Part shown: positions 1 through 8,283 of the stretch, piece after piece
Layout: each line of letters opens with the position of its first letter
Position numbering within the stretch: the first letter of the stretch is position 1
NCBI GenBank assembly: GCA_964468125.1
Contig: CAYXVF010000038.1
Span: 1 to 50,915 of the forward strand
Source: CAYXVF01 sp964468125
Lineage (GTDB): Bacteria; Myxococcota; XYA12-FULL-58-9; CAYXVF01
DNA length: 50,915 nt
Direction of reading: 5' to 3'
Made by a program: the position numbers and the translations under genes
Notes under the pieces: model-generated
The model's input: the letters and a program-made list of their open reading frames with translations, nothing else
What the model was told of the DNA's origin: nothing
Database searches by the model: none

Positions 1-1150
1 GCAGCAACAAACCCGCTGTTCCCGCCGCGATCAATCGCGTGTCCCCGTCGTAGAGCACCGGGTGCTGCCGCCGCAGCTCGTGAAGTGCTCGCAGGTGCGC
101 TGCCCGCCCGTCGCTGCACTCCTCGTCTCCCTCTTCGCAGCGCGCGAGCCGTCGTGTGATCGCCGGGCGGCCGCGGAGCCCGTGCTGCAGCGTGAGCGCC
201 GATCGGATCGCGCGTTCGTCCGCTTCGCAGCGCTCGTCAGCGCTCGGGATCCCCGGGTGGTCGAGCCAGGTGATCAGTCGGGTTGGATCGTCGTAGCGGC
301 GATCCGCGTAGAGGACAGAGGCCAAGCGCTCCGGCGGCGCTCGGTCGCACACGGTCTCGTAGAGGGCAAAATGCGTCGGAACGTCCAGCAGCTCACTGAA
401 GCCCACCTCCGAGAGGACCAGGGCGAGCATGCGGGGGTTGCCGCTCAGCCACGTGGCAATGGTGCGAAAACGCGTGCCCGCCGCGTCGCCCGATGCCCAG
501 ACGAGCTCCGCCCAAAACGGGATGGGCACGTGACGGGCGTTCTGAAAACCCAAGCCCGAAATCGGCGCCCGATCGACAAAACTCGTAGCAGCACCGATGA
601 GGTAGGCCGACACCTCCGGGTTCTCCTGGGCGAAGTCGCGCGTTCCCCGGATGTCGTGGAAGAGCAGCTCGCCCGGGTCGTCGTAGTTGCGAATCGTCCC
701 GTAACGATGAAACCAGTCCGGCTGGCGCTCCACCAGCGGTGAGCTCTCGTCGACGTGATTGAGCTCGAGGTCGACGATCACGTCGAACCCACGCCGTCGC
801 GCTTCAGAAACCAACGCCTCGAAACCTCGCTCACCACCGAGCTCGTCGCGCACCGCCGCGGGATCGAGGTTGCCGGAGGAGGTCAACGACACGCCGAAGA
901 GGTAGAGGGTCGAGGCTCCGATCTCCCCCAGACGGTCCATCAGTCGATTGGGCGAGACGTCCGCGAGCGTGGCAGAATCGACGAAGACTATCCGATCCTC
1001 GCTCGCCACGGTCGTGGACCCGGCGGGGATCGGATCGCTCGAGTGTTCGGCTTCAGGAGACGCCGCAGCAGGTTCGGTCACCGTGGGCGTGCTCGAGCAC
1101 GCGGCGAAGATCGTTACGAGAACGACGAGCATGAGCGACGAAGCACGCAT
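1..1150 (-). CDS. GH13 (alpha-amylase)-like lipoprotein, catalytically degenerate, 3' end outside window
   Basis: The open frame runs off the left edge (383 residues visible). It starts at an ATG with a short hydrophobic signal and lipobox FAAC (Cys18), so it should be a lipoprotein. The body resembles the GH13 barrel: DLELNHVDESSPLVERQPDW (residues 127-146) matches family region I and the loop after it, GLGFQNARHVPIPFW (199-213) lines up with region II, LVLSEVGF (244-251) with region III, and TWLDHPG (294-300) with region IV. In active enzymes region II reads GFRxDxxxH; here the Arg and the nucleophile Asp are replaced (Gly201, Gln203). The NHD of region IV is also lost, while Glu248 and His207 remain. 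I therefore infer a non-catalytic carbohydrate-binding or structural relative. Its start codon overlaps that of the divergent DUF218 gene. Confidence 0.75.
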   Translation of the reverse strand, partial: MRASSLMLVVLVTIFAACSSTPTVTEPAAASPEAEHSSDPIPAGSTTVASEDRIVFVDSATLADVSPNRLMDRLGEIGASTLYLFGVSLTSSGNLDPAAVRDELGGERGFEALVSEARRRGFDVIVDLELNHVDESSPLVERQPDWFHRYGTIRNYDDPGELLFHDIRGTRDFAQENPEVSAYLIGAATSFVDRAPISGLGFQNARHVPIPFWAELVWASGDAAGTRFRTIATWLSGNPRMLALVLSEVGFSELLDVPTHFALYETVCDRAPPERLASVLYADRRYDDPTRLITWLDHPGIPSADERCEADERAIRSALTLQHGLRGRPAITRRLARCEEGDEECSDGRAAHLRALHELRRQHPVLYDGDTRLIAAGTAGLLL

Positions 1151-1652
1151 GAGCAGCGCCAATGCTAGCAGAGAACGCCGGGCGGGGCGCGTGTTGCTCG
1201 TACTCGGCTGCCCGGCGAATCCGGATGGTAGCCCGCGCCCGCCGTTGGCACGCCGGCTCGGCCGCGCTCTCGAGCTCCATCGGCGATTCGACCGGGCACC
1301 GTTGGTGGTGAGCGGGGGCAAGGTGCACGGCCCCGTCGAGGCGGAGACGATGGCGCGCTGGCTCGTCGAGCGCGGCGTACCAGAGGCGCTCCTCAGGCTC
1401 GAACGCGAGGCTCGCAGCACGATCGACAACGTGCGCCTCTCGCTCCCTCTCATCGAGCTCAACGCGACCATTCATTTGGTGACCGAGCAATTCCACATGC
1501 GCCGAGCACGGATATTGACGGAGCGCCTGGCCCGGCGTCCGGTGGTGCCGGAGCCGGTGGACGACGCACTCCGGGGTTGGAAACGGGTGCACACGGCGGC
1601 ACTCGAACGGATCAAGCTCGCCCGCGATCTCGCGACGCTGCGGACCGGCTAG
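1149..1652 (+). CDS. DUF218 (YdcF/ElyC-like) family protein
   Basis: About 167 residues. The family fold is recognisable from VLLVLGCPANPDG near the start, the PLVVSGGK strand-turn, the following helix with EAETMARWLVERGVP, and the RSTIDNVRLS segment. DUF218 proteins are often linked to envelope or nucleotide-related chemistry, but the reaction is not settled. No transmembrane segment is visible, so this is the short soluble form. The start is uncertain: ATG 1149 overlaps the divergent gene's ATG, ATG 1131 is also in frame, and GTG 1191 sits right before the first strand and would leave about 40 bases for promoters. It converges on the HEAT gene with overlapping stop codons in a CTAG at 1649-1652. 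Confidence 0.8.
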   Translation: MSSANASRERRAGRVLLVLGCPANPDGSPRPPLARRLGRALELHRRFDRAPLVVSGGKVHGPVEAETMARWLVERGVPEALLRLEREARSTIDNVRLSLPLIELNATIHLVTEQFHMRRARILTERLARRPVVPEPVDDALRGWKRVHTAALERIKLARDLATLRTG

Positions 1653-2449
1653 CCGATCCGACGCAGCAGCACGGAGGCGAGGTTTCGCTCGTTTTCGTCG
1701 CTCGAATGGCTGCTGCTTCGCACGTGGGAAGCGATGCTGTCCCAGAGAGCTGGCTCGAGACCCTCACGTTCGGCGATCTGCGCGAGCGCGTGCAGAGCAT
1801 GCAGACGACGAGTCGAGTCGAGCTCGGCCACGTAGGGGGCTACCGCCCGTGCGCTTTCAACCCCACCGCAGATTCCGATCGCCGCGATGCATTCGGTCTC
1901 GTAGACGCGCTGCTCGAGGAGCATCAGTAGCGTCGTCTCCGCGTCTTGCCCACCGATGCTCCCCAGGGACCAAATCACGGTCCGCGCAGCCTCGGACACC
2001 GGATGGCGCAAGAGCGTGAGCGCGAGAACCGCCGCAGACTGACTGTCACGGGCACAACCGACAAAGAAAGATGCGTCGACGGCGACACGCTGGTCCTTCG
2101 AGAGGAGCCGACGACGAAACTGCGACAGGAGTTTGTAGGACTCTGCCTGCGCCAGGGCCCAGAGGGTCGCTCGGCGCTCATCTTTTGACAGAAGGGGGCT
2201 TTCGAGGCGGTGCAGGAGGATCGGCACGATCGCTCCCTGCGCGCTCGGATCACGCAAGGCTTCCCCGAGGCGGATCAATGCGTTGAAGCGGATTGAGAGC
2301 GAATCCGACTCGAGGTCGTCGAGGGCTTCATTCTGCTCCGACGCGTGGCGCGACGGCTCGCGGGGAGAGTCCGGACGCGTCGAGAGGAAGGGCGCTCGAG
2401 CCAGGGAAGAAGACGATTCGAAGGGTAGAGCAGCGGGGCGAGCCGACAT
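1649..2449 (-). CDS. HEAT-repeat protein
   Basis: About 266 residues from ATG 2449; an upstream in-frame start at 2494 adds a poor, non-conserved leader. After a Ser/Pro-rich N-terminus the protein is made of helical pairs of roughly 30 residues, such as IRFNALIRLGEALRD, ERRATLWALAQAES, EAARTVIWSLGSIGG and RRLHALHALAQIAERE. This is the HEAT-repeat (alpha-solenoid) pattern. Such proteins are protein-binding scaffolds or phycobilin-lyase-like adaptors; nothing here points to a specific partner. No signal peptide or membrane segment is seen, so it is probably cytoplasmic. It lies downstream of the permease on the same strand, but a 150-base gap with a strong hairpin separates them. Confidence 0.75.
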   Translation of the reverse strand: MSARPAALPFESSSSLARAPFLSTRPDSPREPSRHASEQNEALDDLESDSLSIRFNALIRLGEALRDPSAQGAIVPILLHRLESPLLSKDERRATLWALAQAESYKLLSQFRRRLLSKDQRVAVDASFFVGCARDSQSAAVLALTLLRHPVSEAARTVIWSLGSIGGQDAETTLLMLLEQRVYETECIAAIGICGGVESARAVAPYVAELDSTRRLHALHALAQIAEREGLEPALWDSIASHVRSSSHSSDENERNLASVLLRRIG

Positions 2450-2514
2450 TACAAACCTTTGCGCAGCCGCTCCACACGGGCGGTGCGTTCTCATTCAGCG
2501 GCATGGCGTGGCGG

Positions 2515-2531
2515 GCGGCGGTATCCGCCGC
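2515..2531 (-). terminator. GC-rich hairpin between permease and HEAT gene
   Basis: GCGGCGG-TAT-CCGCCGC forms a perfect 7-bp stem with a 3-base loop, in the gap after the permease stop. No T-run follows on the minus strand, so it may be a transcript-end stabiliser or a Rho-assisted site rather than a classical intrinsic terminator. Confidence 0.3.
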
Positions 2532-2602
2532 TCAGGGGATTTATCGCTCGAGCCCGGGTGGTGGTGCGGGTCGACTCCAGGTTTTTTGCCGCAACGCGTA
2601 CA

Positions 2603-3895
2603 TCAGTCCCGATGGGCGCGCTTCCAGAGAAAGAAAACCGGCACGCCGAGCGACACGAGTCCCATTCCAGTAAAGAAGCGCTGCGGGTTGTCGATCGCGA
2701 GGGACACGGTCATCGCCAGCGCAAAGAGCACGAGCAGTCCTGGCGCGAGAGCCGGGATCAGGACCGTGTGCACGCTGCCCTGCCCCCGTGCCCGAAAGAC
2801 GAAGAGAGCGACCCCCGTCAGACCGTAGAACACCCAGACCGTCTGGCCAAAGAGCGAAAGAAGCTCGCGAAAGTCGCTCACCAGGGCATAGACGAGTGAC
2901 GCGCCGATCATCAGACCGAGTGAGCGCAGCGGGACCACGCGACGCTCGTCCACGACTGCGAACCACCGAAAGAAATCTCCATCCCGCGCCATGGACGAGC
3001 CCAGGCGCGACACCGTGAAGATGATTCCGTGCATCGAGCCAAAGGTGCTCACCACGATCAGCGCGGCGACCGCGGCAGCCGCGCCGGGCCCGAGCGCCCT
3101 CTGCGTGGCATCGGAGAATACACTGGTCGAGGCGGCGGCCTCCTCCAGGGGCAAGACGGCGAGCACCGCGACCTGCACCAGGACGTAGCACGCGGCGAGG
3201 ACGGCCATCGAAATCAGTACGGAGCGCACCAACATGCGCCCGGGGTCGCGCAGCTCGCCGGCGACGATCGAAATGTCCGACCAACCGTCGTAGCTCCAGA
3301 GCAGAACTAGAAGCGCGCTCGCGAAGGCGGCCAACGACGGAAGTCCGGCGCCTTCGCTGACGAGCTGCAGCGGTTGTTCGCCCGCGAAGAGGGCCGCTAC
3401 GCCGAGGCCCGAGATGGCGAGGAGCTTCGCGGCAGTGAGCAGACGTTGAGTGTTGGCGCCGCTTCGCAACCCCAGCCCATTCAAGAGGCCAGAGAGAAGA
3501 ATTGCCGAACACGCGATCGCGACCTCGAAGCCTTCGAGCGCGGGAAGAAGCGAAACGGCATAGCTAGCGCAGAGGTGGGCAATCGCCGCAACCGACGCCG
3601 GATAGGTGACGAGCTGTGCGGCCCAACCTCCGGTGAATCCGAGCCACTCGCCGAACGCTTCTCGGTAGTAGACGAAAAAGCCGCCGTCCCGGGGGAAACG
3701 CGATGAGCACTCCGCGTAGGTCAACGCGCCACAGGCGGCCACTGCGGCGGCCGCGAGCCAGAGCACTACCGCGAATCCGAGGCCCCCGGACACGCCGGCG
3801 ACTTGGGCCGGAGCGACAAAAATCCCCGACCCGATGATGATGCCCACGATGATCGCAACCGCGTCGACCACCCCGAGCTTACGCTCTCCGCTCAC
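2603..3895 (-). CDS. APC-superfamily amino-acid permease
   Basis: Integral membrane transporter of about 430 residues with some 12 hydrophobic segments. The first helix carries IIVGIIIGSGIF, the unwound GSG substrate-binding motif of the APC fold; YAECSSRFPRDGGFFVYYRE follows in the TM2-TM3 region, typical of LAT/SteT-like amino-acid exchangers. It most likely moves a neutral amino acid by proton coupling or exchange, but the substrate cannot be read from the sequence. I chose GTG 3895 (start MSGERKLGVVDA) because family members begin about ten residues before TM1; a TTG at 3931 is the in-frame alternative. It is divergent from the NRDE gene, with only about 60 bases between them. Confidence 0.85.
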   Translation of the reverse strand: MSGERKLGVVDAVAIIVGIIIGSGIFVAPAQVAGVSGGLGFAVVLWLAAAAVAACGALTYAECSSRFPRDGGFFVYYREAFGEWLGFTGGWAAQLVTYPASVAAIAHLCASYAVSLLPALEGFEVAIACSAILLSGLLNGLGLRSGANTQRLLTAAKLLAISGLGVAALFAGEQPLQLVSEGAGLPSLAAFASALLVLLWSYDGWSDISIVAGELRDPGRMLVRSVLISMAVLAACYVLVQVAVLAVLPLEEAAASTSVFSDATQRALGPGAAAAVAALIVVSTFGSMHGIIFTVSRLGSSMARDGDFFRWFAVVDERRVVPLRSLGLMIGASLVYALVSDFRELLSLFGQTVWVFYGLTGVALFVFRARGQGSVHTVLIPALAPGLLVLFALAMTVSLAIDNPQRFFTGMGLVSLGVPVFFLWKRAHRD

Positions 3896-3957
3896 CGCAG
3901 CGTCATGACACGCGCCTCGCGACACGAGCAAGCTCGATGCTTATTCTCTGGGACTCT

Positions 3958-4701
3958 ATGTGTCTGATCATCCTCGCTCATCGCGTGCGCCGAGACCTCC
4001 CGGTGATCGTGGCCGCGAACCGCGATGAGCAACGCTCTCGCCCGGCCGCAACCGTTCAGCTTCTGCGCGAGGGACCGCCTCGCCTGGCCGGCGGCTTAGA
4101 CCTCAGCGCTGGAGGCACCTGGATGGCGGTCGGGGAGCACGGGGTGATCGCGGGTCTCACGAACCAGCGTGGCCTCGAAGGACGCAAAGCGAACCGACGC
4201 TCCCGCGGGGAGCTCCCTCTACTGCTCGCGGGCGCTCCCAGTGCGAGCGACGCGGCGCAGCGCGCCAGAGGGCTCGACCCAGGGCGTTACAACTCGTGCA
4301 CGCTGCTGGTCGCCGACCGTGAACGGGCATTCTACGTCGAGCTCGTGGAAGAGACGAAGGTCGAGCCACTGAGCCCAGGAATTCACATCCTCGAAAATCG
4401 ACTCTTGGGTGCGCCCTCGCCGAAAGCGGACCGGGTCCGTGAGCGACTCGGCGCGGTCGTGCACCGCGACGATGCGGAGCTTCGGGCCCACCTCGCGGAG
4501 GTCCTCGCCGACCGCACGATCCCTGCTTCCGTCTCTGGCGACCGTCCGCCGCAGCTCGAAGCGGCCCGGGTGGAGCTCGGACCCTACGGAACGAGGAGCG
4601 CCACCCTCGTGCTCACGAGGGCCGACGGGGCGCCGGAGCTCTGGCACAGTGACACGGCGCCAGGAGATGGCCCCTTCACGCGACGTCAGCCCTTCGACTG
4701 A
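3958..4701 (+). CDS. NRDE-family protein (TANGO2-like)
   Basis: About 247 residues. The family is named for the Asn-Arg-Asp-Glu motif, seen here as VAANRDEQ shortly after the N-terminus, followed by GGLDLSAGGTWMAV and GVIAGLTNQRG, both family hallmarks. The start MCLIIL fits ATG 3958, because NRDE/TANGO2 proteins conserve a Cys at position 2; the longer start at 3937 would bury it. The fold suggests an N-terminal-nucleophile-type hydrolase, and in eukaryotes TANGO2 is tied to lipid or heme handling; the bacterial role is unknown. No signal peptide. The next gene, a PEGA lipoprotein, starts 48 bases downstream on the same strand. Confidence 0.85.
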   Translation: MCLIILAHRVRRDLPVIVAANRDEQRSRPAATVQLLREGPPRLAGGLDLSAGGTWMAVGEHGVIAGLTNQRGLEGRKANRRSRGELPLLLAGAPSASDAAQRARGLDPGRYNSCTLLVADRERAFYVELVEETKVEPLSPGIHILENRLLGAPSPKADRVRERLGAVVHRDDAELRAHLAEVLADRTIPASVSGDRPPQLEAARVELGPYGTRSATLVLTRADGAPELWHSDTAPGDGPFTRRQPFD

Positions 4702-4749
4702 CGCTTTGCACACTCCCGAGAGCTGTGGTCCTCTGAGGATAGCACCGTC

Positions 4750-5490
4750 ATGATGCCCACCAATTCACGTGTCAGGGTCGCCCTGCTGGCGGTCATCCTC
4801 ACTGCCAGCGGGTGCAATCTGCTCGACAAGCTGCGCGGCGTATTCCACGGAAGCGCGAAGCCACCCGGCCCCGGAGGGGACGCGACGCTGATCGTCGAAG
4901 TAGACCCGGGCAAAGGCATCGAGGTGCATCTGGACGACACTCTCGTAGCCCGCCGCTCCCCGTACCGGGCCGAGGGCTTGGCGGCCGGTGAACACGAGCT
5001 GGTGGTCCGTGCCGAGGGCTTCCATCCCTTCGCAACACCGGTAACGCTCGCGGAGAAAGGCTCGGTCACGCTCACGATCAACCTGCGCCGAAAACCTCCA
5101 CCGCCGAAACGTCCTCAGCAGAAGAAGACCGAGCCGCCACCGAAGACGCCGAAAGGACCTGGGCCCGCGCTCCCGAGCGGTGTCGACCCGATCACCCTGA
5201 AGCTCGCGACCCAGCCGAAGTTCCCGGTCCAGGTCAACGGGCACGATGTCGTAGGCAAAAGCGTCGCGCTGAAACGAGTGTCGGGGCAAATCCTCGCCGG
5301 CCCGATTCGACTCGAGTACCGAATCGGGAGCTCAGGCCTCCTCGAGATCACCCTTCCAGATGACGGCGCCGAGTGGTTTCGCGATGGGCAGCCACTGGAC
5401 GGCAAGCGCTTTCCCCTGCACCAGGGGAGCATTCGACTGGAGCGACGGGACACCGCAGGTGAGCTTCAGATGATGTGGCTTCGCCGCTGA
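4750..5490 (+). CDS. PEGA-domain lipoprotein
   Basis: 246 residues (ATG 4753 is an equally possible start). It has a short signal peptide ending in lipobox TASGC, so it is likely lipid-anchored. Residues about 44-115 form a PEGA domain: VEVDPGKGIEVHLDDTLVAR, then SPYRAEGLAAGEHELVVRAEG. The PEGA domain is a small beta fold common in surface proteins of myxobacteria. A Pro/Lys linker (about 115-140) leads to a second domain of about 100 residues that I do not recognise. No enzymatic motif is seen. The Ser/Thr kinase at 29.6-31.4 kb carries a comparable C-terminal PEGA domain. Confidence 0.8.
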   Translation: MMPTNSRVRVALLAVILTASGCNLLDKLRGVFHGSAKPPGPGGDATLIVEVDPGKGIEVHLDDTLVARRSPYRAEGLAAGEHELVVRAEGFHPFATPVTLAEKGSVTLTINLRRKPPPPKRPQQKKTEPPPKTPKGPGPALPSGVDPITLKLATQPKFPVQVNGHDVVGKSVALKRVSGQILAGPIRLEYRIGSSGLLEITLPDDGAEWFRDGQPLDGKRFPLHQGSIRLERRDTAGELQMMWLRR

Positions 5491-5611
5491 TCGTTGATCA
5501 TCGAAAAAGTACGCCGGTTTTTTGACGCTGTGGATCGGCCGAGGTAGCCCAATAGAGCACACGGAGCACGCCTCGATCGTGTCGAGCCGAAGCGCTGCTC
5601 TCAGGAGCTCG

Positions 5612-5791
5612 ATGATGCTGAACGGACGGTCCTTCAGAGAATGCGCACGAACCCTCGGTGAAGAAGGCAAGCGGCTCTACCGCGAGCATGGCAACGATCC
5701 GACGGGGCGCGATGCGTTCATCGAGCAGATCATTGAAGACGCGATGGTGCGCCTCGCATTCGGCGAGGGGGCCGACCTGGACGAGCGATGA
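5612..5791 (+). CDS. Small hypothetical protein, first of a coupled pair
   Basis: 59 residues starting MMLNGRSFRECARTL. An AGGAG at 5602-5606 sits at good spacing before ATG 5612, which is why I prefer it to the upstream in-frame ATG at 5522. The protein is helical and charged, with no signal or membrane segment. I recognise no family. Its TGA overlaps the ATG of the next mini-gene (ATGA at 5788-5791), implying translational coupling and related function. Confidence 0.55.
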   Translation: MMLNGRSFRECARTLGEEGKRLYREHGNDPTGRDAFIEQIIEDAMVRLAFGEGADLDER

Positions 5792-5946
5792 TGGAAACCC
5801 CGCAAGAACCTCAGGCGCTGGAGCAGCGCATGAAGATCAGATTCGACGTCGACGAGCTCAACGGCTTCTACCGCAAGCTCGAGCCCCTCGACCTCGACGC
5901 CCTCTGGGCTGTGCTCGATGGCGAGGACCAGGACGAACGAGGCTAG
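5788..5946 (+). CDS. Small hypothetical protein, second of a coupled pair
   Basis: 52 residues, MMETPQEPQALEQRMKIRFD to the end DGEDQDERG. It begins within the stop of the preceding mini-gene (ATGA overlap) and ends in a CTAG whose reverse complement is the stop of the convergent aminotransferase. The centre, FDVDELNGFYRKLEPLDLDA, looks like a small acidic helical domain. No family is recognised. The coupling and the consistent frame argue that both mini-genes are real rather than chance openings. Confidence 0.5.
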   Translation: MMETPQEPQALEQRMKIRFDVDELNGFYRKLEPLDLDALWAVLDGEDQDERG

Positions 5947-6830
5947 AGCACATTCTTCGCCTCGACCTCAGCCTTCACCCGCTCCGAGAAGACCGAGTAG
6001 AGCCGCGCAGTCTCCTCACCGATTCTTCCCGTCCCGACGGGCTCGCCATTGAGGGTCGTCACCGGCATGATCTCGCGGATCGAGCTGCAGACGAAGAGCT
6101 CGTCTGCGAGCTCCAGGTCGTCTACGCTCACGCGGTGCTCCACCGCGGGCAGCTCGTTTTCAGCACAGAGCTCGAGCAGGACACGACGGGTGATTCCATC
6201 GAGAATCCCGCTCTCGGTGGACGGCGTGTACCAACAGTCTTCGATCCATGCGAAGAGGTTCGCCGTCGCTCCTTCGGCAACGTGGCCCTCTAGGTTCAGG
6301 AGGATCGCCTCGTCAAATCCCAGTCGACGCGCCTCCCGCCCCGCGAGCACATTGTTGAGATAGCTGCCGGTCTTGGCGAGGGGATCGAGGGCCAAGCGAT
6401 GATTGCGTCGAACCGACGAGATCATCGCCGATGCCCCGCGCTCCGAAAAGTCTGGCAGGGCGGGAAGCGGGGTGAGGGTCAGAATCGACGTCGGATGGAT
6501 CTCCTGGGTGATCGGAGCGAGCTCCATCGCATCACCGGAGGTGACCTGAATGCGCAGCACCGCGTTCATGAGACCGTCGTCGCGTCCGGCCGCGAGCAGA
6601 CGCTGGGCTCGCTCCTCGAGATTCAACTCTGTCGTCACGGGAAAACCGACGTAGAACGCGCTGTGCCCCAGGCGCTGGAGGTGCGCCTCGAGCATGAAGG
6701 CCACGCCCCCGTAGACCCTGGCGGTCTCGAAAATGCTGTCTCCGCGGGTCAAACCGCGGTCAAATACGCTGACCCGGGCCTCGTGCGCGGGAACGATAGT
6801 ACCGTCTAAGTCCACCCATCCTTTGGTCAT
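5943..6830 (-). CDS. Class IV PLP-dependent aminotransferase (IlvE/Dat/PabC fold)
   Basis: 295 residues, a standard length for the family. The N-terminus VDLDGTIVPAHEARVSVFDR with GDSIFETARVYGG is typical of fold-type IV enzymes. The Schiff-base lysine is expected at Lys153 (LAKTGSYLNNVLA) and the conserved Glu at Glu186 (EGHVAEGATANLF). The family includes branched-chain and D-amino-acid aminotransferases and aminodeoxychorismate lyase. The general sequence fits a branched-chain or D-amino-acid transaminase better than PabC, but the substrate cannot be assigned by eye. It ends in a CTAG shared with the convergent mini-gene. Confidence 0.85.
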   Translation of the reverse strand: MTKGWVDLDGTIVPAHEARVSVFDRGLTRGDSIFETARVYGGVAFMLEAHLQRLGHSAFYVGFPVTTELNLEERAQRLLAAGRDDGLMNAVLRIQVTSGDAMELAPITQEIHPTSILTLTPLPALPDFSERGASAMISSVRRNHRLALDPLAKTGSYLNNVLAGREARRLGFDEAILLNLEGHVAEGATANLFAWIEDCWYTPSTESGILDGITRRVLLELCAENELPAVEHRVSVDDLELADELFVCSSIREIMPVTTLNGEPVGTGRIGEETARLYSVFSERVKAEVEAKNVL

Positions 6831-6888
6831 ATGCCGCCCGGGAAGCCGCTTGATTCGTTTGGGCTTTCGACGCTAACACAGACTCAGC

Positions 6889-7545
6889 ATGACGAGCTAT
6901 CTCGCGTCCGGTTGGTTTCAACAGGACGGCAAAAAGAGCCTCCGCACCGAAGTGATCGACGGGGCGATGGATGTCGCGGGCCTGTTGGCTCGCGCCGACG
7001 TTCCGGCTCACGTGCTCATGCGGGTCGCCCTTCGCGTTCGGGCCCTCGTCGCCATCGCAGACCCCCAGATGGTCAGCATCGGCCGATTCAGTGATAAAGA
7101 GCGCTCACGCATAGAACGGCGGCTCGAACGCTACACCGATACCTCGCCGGAGCTCCATGCCTTCGTGGCGGACTGCCTCGAGCGCGTGGACAACATCAGC
7201 GATCTGATGGCGTTCTATCTCCACCTGATCCACGTCGCGCGCATGATGCAACTGATCGATGTCGCCCTTCACGACACGGTGATGGCTCAGGTCCGTGATT
7301 CCCTCCTCGGCGCCGAGCCGGACGCGCCCGCAAAGCGCTCGAAGCGGAAAGGCACCAAGAAGAAACCGGCCAAGAAGAAGACGACCCAGGAGAAGACGAC
7401 CCAGGCAAAGAAGACCCGCAAGAAGAAGGTCACCAAGAAGAAGAAGACGGCCCGCAAAACGGAGACGAGCGCCAGGAAGAGAGTGTCTCGCACGAAGGCG
7501 ACCACGAAGAAGAAGGCCGCCAAGGGCTCCCGCAAGAAGAAGTGA
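6889..7545 (+). CDS. Unknown helical domain with histone-H1-like Lys-rich tail
   Basis: 218 residues. Residues 1 to about 140 form a helical domain (LARADVPAHVLMRVALRVRA, DNISDLMAFYLHLIHVARMM) that I cannot place in a family. From about residue 143 to the end the chain is almost pure Lys/Thr/Ala/Arg, with runs such as GTKKKPAKKKTT. Such tails resemble histone H1 and suggest binding to DNA, RNA or another polyanion (inference). No signal peptide. The TGA stop overlaps the ATG of the next gene by one base (TGATG), so the two are probably cotranslated. Similar basic tracts occur on the epimerase at 23-24 kb and the large TPR protein at 41-45 kb. Confidence 0.7.
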   Translation: MTSYLASGWFQQDGKKSLRTEVIDGAMDVAGLLARADVPAHVLMRVALRVRALVAIADPQMVSIGRFSDKERSRIERRLERYTDTSPELHAFVADCLERVDNISDLMAFYLHLIHVARMMQLIDVALHDTVMAQVRDSLLGAEPDAPAKRSKRKGTKKKPAKKKTTQEKTTQAKKTRKKKVTKKKKTARKTETSARKRVSRTKATTKKKAAKGSRKKK

Positions 7546-8219
7546 TGCAACGGCTCGCGTGCATAGCGTGCGCCGCACTCGTGTCCCTTGCGGGCTGCAA
7601 GAACGAGGAAGCGGAGGAGCCACCGCGCGAGAAGGTTGTGGTGCCCGTGGTCGGCCTTCAGCTGACGATTCCGTCTGGTTGGTCGATCGACCCAGAGGCG
7701 AAACCCAAAGACCCGGAGGCCGGAGGCCTGGCTTTGCGTCTGATCGCAACGGACGCGGTGAGTGGCTCTCCCCGGATCGACGTGGTCTTAGACCCAGAAC
7801 GTGAATCGCCAGCGCACCTCGAGGAGCTTCTTCGGCGCAGCCTGGAGGACATGAACGACTACGAAGAGAGCGGCGCGATCAAGATCCAGCGGGTCGACCG
7901 CCGTGAGATTCGCATCGGCCCGCGGCGGGCCTATCGGGTCGCGCACGACTACACGCTCGAGGGACCGAACGGCCAGATCGCGATTTCCCAGCTCGCCACA
8001 CTCTTCGTTCTCGACGGCCGGGGAATCGTAGTGACCGCAGGCGGACGCACGGAGCTCTTTCACCCCCAATCCGCCGAGATCGACCGGGTTCTGAGCAGCC
8101 TTGCAGTGGTCATGCCGCCGGAGGGCGTGGGGCCGGTGGAAAAGGGCACAGGGATCACTACCGAAGAGGTGGTGGAAAAAGCGCAGCAGCTCGTGGAGCC
8201 GATGGTCCTCGACGAGTGA
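7545..8219 (+). CDS. Lipoprotein of unknown function (possible PsbP/Mog1-like fold)
   Basis: About 224 residues. The signal peptide ends in lipobox SLAGC. The mature part starts with an acidic linker, then LQLTIPSGWSID, a pattern common in small PsbP/Mog1-like (DUF1795-type) extracytoplasmic domains, with YRVAHDYTLEG and an ATLFVLDGRGIVVTAGG strand pair. The fold assignment is tentative. I chose ATG 7545 because it overlaps the upstream stop; GTG 7542 is one codon earlier. The S9 peptidase, also a lipoprotein, begins 65 bases downstream on the same strand. Confidence 0.7.
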   Translation: MQRLACIACAALVSLAGCKNEEAEEPPREKVVVPVVGLQLTIPSGWSIDPEAKPKDPEAGGLALRLIATDAVSGSPRIDVVLDPERESPAHLEELLRRSLEDMNDYEESGAIKIQRVDRREIRIGPRRAYRVAHDYTLEGPNGQIAISQLATLFVLDGRGIVVTAGGRTELFHPQSAEIDRVLSSLAVVMPPEGVGPVEKGTGITTEEVVEKAQQLVEPMVLDE

Positions 8220-8283
8220 GAGGGCTTTCATTCGCTCGAGTTTCGCTTCAAACTCCGGCTTTACGCGTTTGTCGGAGTCCCTC

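Noticed and set aside
5491..5611. T-run (GGTTTTTTG near 5516) after the PEGA lipoprotein as a terminator
   Set aside because: The only nearby stem (GATC/GATC) is 4 bp and not adjacent to the T-run.
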